From: Adiantum capillus-veneris
Lineage: Eukaryota > Streptophyta > Polypodiopsida > Polypodiales > Pteridaceae
Length of the DNA: 64,000 bases
NCBI GenBank assembly: GCA_014529385.2
Contig: CM043969.1
Coordinates: 69,328,676 to 69,392,675, forward strand
Direction: 5' to 3'
Each line of letters begins with the position of its first letter. Within the stretch, counting starts at the first letter, position 1. Below are positions 59,503-64,000 of the stretch, piece after piece. A program made the translations under genes and the position numbers. Below the pieces are notes generated by a model, which saw only the letters and a program-made list of their open reading frames with translations, ran no database searches and was not told the origin of the DNA.

Positions 59503-59670
59503 ATGCTTTTATCTAGAAACATTCCTAATGGCTATAGATATATTTTTATCAATGTTGATGACTTAAAAGAAGATGATAAGCTTGAGTATAGTGAAGAAGA
59601 TGATGAGCTTGAATATGGTAAAGAAGGAGATGCCAAAGTAGAGCCATTTTGGAGGGAGGATAATTTTTGA
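59503..59670 (+). CDS. Small acidic ORF, 55 residues (doubtful)
   Basis: ATG at 59503 to TGA at 59668. The protein (MLLSRNIPNGYRYIFINVDD onward) contains a short internal acidic repeat, EDDKLEYSE / EDDELEYGKE. A pyrimidine-rich stretch ending in cag at 59494-59496 precedes it in frame and could be a splice acceptor, so it might be the remnant of a last exon. I recognise no family. It could equally be chance in a repeat-derived region. Confidence 0.2.
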   Translation: MLLSRNIPNGYRYIFINVDDLKEDDKLEYSEEDDELEYGKEGDAKVEPFWREDNF

Positions 59671-59739
59671 ATTTGCAAAAGAGAATGAGAGGGAAACAAT
59701 GGACTATTAAGAGGGAGAACCTTTCTTGAAAGTGCCAAA

Positions 59740-59836
59740 ATGTCCCCTCAATTTTGTAAGTAGGTCAAATTAGCGAGAATCTAGGAAGATCCTGCTAGTG
59801 CTTTGAGGAGAAAATGCCTGCAAATGACACGTGTTG

Positions 59837-59901
<65 letters not shown>

Positions 59902-60759
59902 GCGTCTATCGATTGTTCTTCTTCGCACGGGACCTGTCTCCATGCAACGAGCAAGTGAGACCGAGCAAGTACGAAGCCAGGCAGGAAGGGGTGAGTAGCG
60001 AGGTATGTCCTGGGCCAAAACACGTGCTGAGAGAGAGAGGTATGTCGCAGGAGCAGGAGTGCAGGAGACAGAGTTTCTCATTTCTTTGCTCCGTGAGACT
60101 GCGAGCTGGGGGAACTAGACAGCAGAGCAGGAAGATGCTGAGAAAGCACATTAGCATTGCGAGGCAGAGGACCGGTGTCCCAAGGCGGTGCAGAGCAGGC
60201 CACGGTGGTGCCCTTTGCCTCCGTCGGTGGGTGTGACTTGTTGTTGCGTTGTTTAATACAGGAGTGGCCGTCATTAGTGATGGCAGGTGCTTTGGGAGAC
60301 TGATGGCGACTTTGAGGGCGAGCCCAAAGAGATGGGGAGAGGGGTTCGACAGGACTCCAATGGTGAACCCATACATGTGAGGATCACAGCAAGGCTATTC
60401 AACAGATAATGAGGCGTATATCCCCTGTCTCTCGCTCTTTGCTATAGCAGGGCAGGCTTCGAGATTCTCAGGAGCAGGAGTTACTCGGGCTCTTGTGTGA
60501 CTCCGCAGTGCAGGATGACGCCACGGATGGAAGCGAGAACGTATGGAGGAGCGGGCATCTGCGGGGACTGGGCGAGCAAGGGTGCTGATCTTAGGTGGGA
60601 ACGCAAGCAAGGGTGCAGACTTTGCTTTTGGAATTGTTTGCGAGGGAATCTTTTGCGGCAATTAATTAATGAACATGCAAACGACCCAGTAGTTAATGTA
60701 TCTAATATGTATGTACATATTCAAAAGAGAATAGAAATGGTAACATTTAATAATCATGA
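59740..60759. repeat. AG-cored repeat module
   Basis: (GA)n at 59840-59900 with GC-richer flanks; no coding feature. The start of Gypsy-D2 follows. Confidence 0.6.
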
Positions 60760-61133
60760 TGTCATAATAACTAATATCTAATTCTCCTAAATGATTTTCT
60801 CATGTTAAACTGATCATTTAAAATGGGGAAGTGCCAGGGGAGAAAAAGCTAGAATATTGGTTAAGCTCGCAGACCGGCCACAGTAGGGATCCAAAGAAAG
60901 GAAAATAGGGATCCAAAGGGGGGGCCATCTGCAAAAGAGCATTGTGCAACAATGGGCTTTAAAGACCCTAAGGTTCAACCCATTGAGACTTCCAAAACGC
61001 TAAGGTTCCAAAATTCAAAGCTTGTGTCCAAAGGTCAAAGCTTAGGAAAATTGGATGCTTTGGTTGTGTACAAAAAGTCTTCAATGAGTCCTACATAGGA
61101 GGGGGTGAGCCCTGGAAGTAGGGAATGAGAGAG

Positions 61134-61199
<66 letters not shown>

Positions 61200-61770
61200 G
61201 CAAGCTTCCTTTACACAAAGGGAATGAGGGACACATGTCAGCTCCCTAGCCGATATGCCCACAAGGTGTACTCAATTCCTATTGGATCGCCATGGAGGTG
61301 GACCAATGAGAATTAAGCTAGAGTAAATCTAGTTTAATTCATTTAAAAACACTTAATAAAAAAACCAATAAGAATTAAGCTCTCTAGAAGACTATTGGAC
61401 AGTCTCCCAAGGGGTACAATGAGCATTCAGCAGCCCAATGGCTTCCATCTTCATTGCACTAGCTAGTATTGAATGAGCACAAATAATTGTATGGTAAAAT
61501 GTCTCTCTTCATGGGAGAAACCTATAATACAAAGCCTTTTGGAGGGGGGACCGGCTCCATGTAAGTCCAGTCCTCAAATGTTGTCAATATCTTAATTTCT
61601 CTCTCTTTTGAAGTATTGTTCATGCTATCTAACTAGGTGTTATGCGTTTTGTTGCTCTCTCCACCCAAGCGCTCTTGGTATGCTCATTAGGAATCTATTC
61701 TAAGGAAATGGTCACTATGTTCATGCTATTTTCTGCTACACACAAGTTACTAGGCCAATAAAATGTTACA
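60760..61770 (+). repeat. Gypsy-D2 5' LTR with internal deletion (1011 bp)
   Basis: Both ends match the Gypsy-D1 LTR. Relative to it about 640 bp are missing: cagcccaatggcttcc runs straight into atcttcattgc at about 61440-61450, whereas in D1 these parts lie near 29625 and 30270. A (CA)n tract is at 61136-61197. Confidence 0.92.
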
Positions 61771-61771
61771 T

Positions 61772-61783
61772 TGGTATCAGAGC
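61772..61783 (+). promoter_or_regulatory. Gypsy-D2 primer binding site
   Basis: tggtatcagagc, one base after the LTR. Confidence 0.9.
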
Positions 61784-62190
61784 ACAAGGTTTCTCTTTTC
61801 TTGCTCAAGAAGGGAGGTCCTCAATCTAGCTATAAATGGTTGGTATTATTAATTGCAATTGAGTAAGTAGAATAGGGATTTTTCAGCCTTGCAATGCGCC
61901 TCTCGCCTTCGTGCAGATAACGGGGCATCGCCGTCGAGAGCTATGGTCTTAATAGTGAAGTCCTACGGGGCTTGCCTATGGCTTAACCACTATTGAGCTA
62001 TTAGAAGCTTGACAGGAGCCGGTGCTGTTTCAGTGTTGAACGACCCTCTCTTCTATTCCTTGCAATTAATGGTATTCGAGCCACGGGTACAGTAGCTTGA
62101 GTGCTTTTCTAAAGGGGTAAAGAGGAGTAGCAACTAGGGCTTGAAGTGCCAAAGTACACCTAAAAAAGTTTACACCTGAAAGTTGTTGGA

Positions 62191-63810
62191 ATGGCTGACA
62201 ATAGTAAACAGAGTGAAATTAATGGTGATAGCTTTGATTTTGCTAATGAGCAGGCTACTAATGATGCCCCTATGCTTGTTAACTACCTTGTTTCTAGGCT
62301 TCAACAAGCCATTGGCAATCCATCCCTCCAAAGTGAAGTGCAACAGCAACTTCGTGCTCATGGGATTCTCCAAATTCCCCACCATGACGAGAGAGTACCT
62401 AGGAAGCCTCCTTGCAAGATTCCCAAAAGAGGCCTGTCTCCGATTCGGGCAGAGGAAGAGGATCCATACAAAGGGCTTAAAAATCTTCTTCTTGATGACG
62501 CATCTCCTTCTCAAAGGAGAACTCAAGAGCCCCCACCGAAGGAACGAGAAAGAAGTGAGTCTCCTACCACGTCGGTGGAGATGGCTCTACGAAGACGGCG
62601 GGCTAAATGCTCTCCATCACCTCCTAAATGGAGAAGACCATCGCACACTTCTCCCCACCATAATTCAAAGAGGGATGACAAAAAGCAAGAGATGAAAAAG
62701 GCGAGAAAGAGGTCACCCTCTTCTCCATCTTCTTCATCCTCTTCCTCTTATCAAGAAAGTGATGGTGCGGACAAAGATAACCAAGGCAAGAAAAAGGCGA
62801 GAAAGAGCTCACCCTCTTCTCCATCTTCCTCAAGTCCTTCATCCTCTAAAGAAAGCGACGGTGCAACTTTTGAACCATCAAAAAGAAGAGGCCATAGGAA
62901 ATCCTAAAAGAGGAAGGGAAGAGCATCTCTTTCCTTACCTACGTTGGCACCTTTGGTGCTACGGCCAAGGTCTTGGCCTTTATCCAACAATTCAATGTGG
63001 CGTTTGGAGATGAGGGCTTCATGAATTCCTCTAAGCTATGCCATGTAGCTATGCACTTTCAAAAGTCCGCCAGGCAATGGTGGTCTAGCCTACGGGGAAA
63101 CGATGGAGCTCCACAAACATGGAAAGCTTTAAGAGCTTCCATTATGAAGCAGTTTTTGGCCACCGATGTCAAAAGACAAAGTTTTTGGCCACAGTTTTTT
63201 GGCCACCGATGTCAAAGACAAAGTACTCATCGAATGGCGAAGCTTGAAGCTCTCTCCCCCTACAAATCCATTCATAAATATGTAGACAAGTTTTGGGATT
63301 TACATCTCAAAGCCAGTGTCTTCAAAAAGATGGATTTTGGAGAGCAAAAACAACAATTTTGTGCGGGCTTAACTGAAGAAATGGCGGAGTATGTCAACTC
63401 CCAAAGGCCATGCACCATACTGTGGTTATACAATATACTATGGTGGCTTCTCAATTCAGTTTCCAAACAGGGGCTAAGAGAAATTCTAAGCCCACAGAAA
63501 ACAAGGGTTCCAATGAGCCTAAGGGGAAGGACAATGTCCAAAAGTCTCCTAAGGGCAATTCCAATAACAACAAAGCTAAAGAGAAGGGAGTTTACAAAGG
63601 AAAAAATAAACTATCTCCTGAAGAGCTTGAGCAATATCGCAAGGATAACTGCTGTTTCAAGTGCGGCGAGCAAGGGCATGCGTACCGCGCTTGTTCCAAA
63701 AAGAACACCCACCATGAGCCTCCTAGAGCTACCTTGGTCAAAATCCAAGAAGAGGAAGCTCACCACAAAGGATCTCCTCTATGCCATGCTTGGGAAAAGG
63801 TAATAGAACA
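62191..63810 (+). pseudogene. gag: Gypsy-D2 Gag
   Basis: Starts MADNSKQSEINGDSFDFANE at 62191. The first 238 codons form the low-complexity Ser/Lys/Arg-rich region and end at TAA 62905. The Gag domain continues in another frame at 62973 (FIQQFNVAFGDEGFMNSSKL, SARQWWSSLRGNDGAPQTWK), with a short local duplication at 63150-63220 (ttggccaccgatgtcaaa), then CCHC knuckle CFKCGEQGHAYRAC at 63653-63694 in a third frame. Confidence 0.87.
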
Positions 63811-63814
63811 TGAT

Positions 63815-64000
63815 GCTTTTATTCTCTTTGACCCTGGTTCTACTCATAATTTCATATCCCCAGAGTTGGCCATCAAGCTAGGCATCCAAGCCTATGAGAT
63901 GGGAGATGTCCTACCCGTAGATGGTGCTTTCAAGGGGAAAGAAGCTTCAGTCACTCCCTTAATTTGTAAATTGAGGCTCCATGTCCAAAGCTATGTAGAC
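63815..64000 (+). pseudogene. Gypsy-D2 protease start (partial)
   Basis: The motif LFDPGSTHNFIS has its Asp at 63830-63832, followed by KLGIQAYEMGDVLPVDGAFK and LRLHVQSYVD at the window edge. It retains about 25 bp that are missing in Gypsy-D1. Confidence 0.85.

Larger units (their letters stand above)
60760..64000 (+). mobile_element. Gypsy-D2, 5' portion (cut by window end)
   Basis: Second member of the Gypsy-D family: 5' LTR 60760-61770, primer site, Gag and the start of protease. It runs out of the window at 64000. The LTR is shortened by an internal deletion. Gag is broken by frameshifts. Confidence 0.93.

Overview
The window looks like intergenic heterochromatin from a large-genome land plant. 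It holds plant-type Ty1/copia elements (gag-PR-IN-RT-RH order, UBN2-type Gag), chromodomain-bearing Ty3/gypsy elements, an L1-type LINE relic and very long AG/CT, CA and poly-C microsatellites. I found no intact host gene, no rRNA, no convincing tRNA and no CRISPR array. A non-seed plant such as a fern is my guess only; nothing here fixes the taxon.

Layout. 1-8199: nested block. A minus-strand LTR element (Gypsy-T, LTR 6590-7510, PBS 6570-6587) appears to sit in an older Copia-A copy whose 3' end survives at 7509-8199; a complete Copia-A1 (586-5762, TSD ttttt) then inserted into the Gypsy-T leader. 9540-13518: 5'-truncated Copia-A2, minus strand. 13.5-18 kb: SINE candidate, eroded gypsy gag, and a PPT plus LTR. 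18.3-26 kb: decayed copia and LINE pieces. 26331-28013: solo LTR of the Gypsy-D family. 28915-37460: complete-ended chromovirus Gypsy-D1 (TSD ctttg). 37749-47557: Copia-A3 (minus) split by Copia-B1 (38771-46419, TSD gtaag), itself holding a three-part Copia-C chimera (39807-41936). 48.9-60.7 kb: gene-free zone of repeat modules cored by AG/CT tracts, including an inverted pair (50861-51766 and 55609-56580) and a 107-bp C-rich run. 60760-64000: Gypsy-D2, cut by the window end.

Functionally these are copy-and-paste retroelements, all with broken coding frames. Nesting gives relative ages: Copia-A3 is older than Copia-B1, which is older than the Copia-C chimera; the truncated Copia-A copy is older than Gypsy-T, which is older than Copia-A1. 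LTR pairs of A1 (6 differences in 227 bp by eye) and B1 (4 in 192 bp) suggest fairly recent insertions.

The points most worth a second look are: a catalytic Asp-to-Asn change in RT motif A shared by two Copia-A copies; the inverted three-part Copia-C chimera; in-frame TAG-only decay of Copia-B1; the SSR-cored repeat family; a GAA-linked motif (ttaacgtcgtaggaaa) seen at four loci; TCGCGA-centred palindromes; and a perfect hairpin next to the Gypsy-D1 polypurine tract. I saw no clearly new biological system beyond these.
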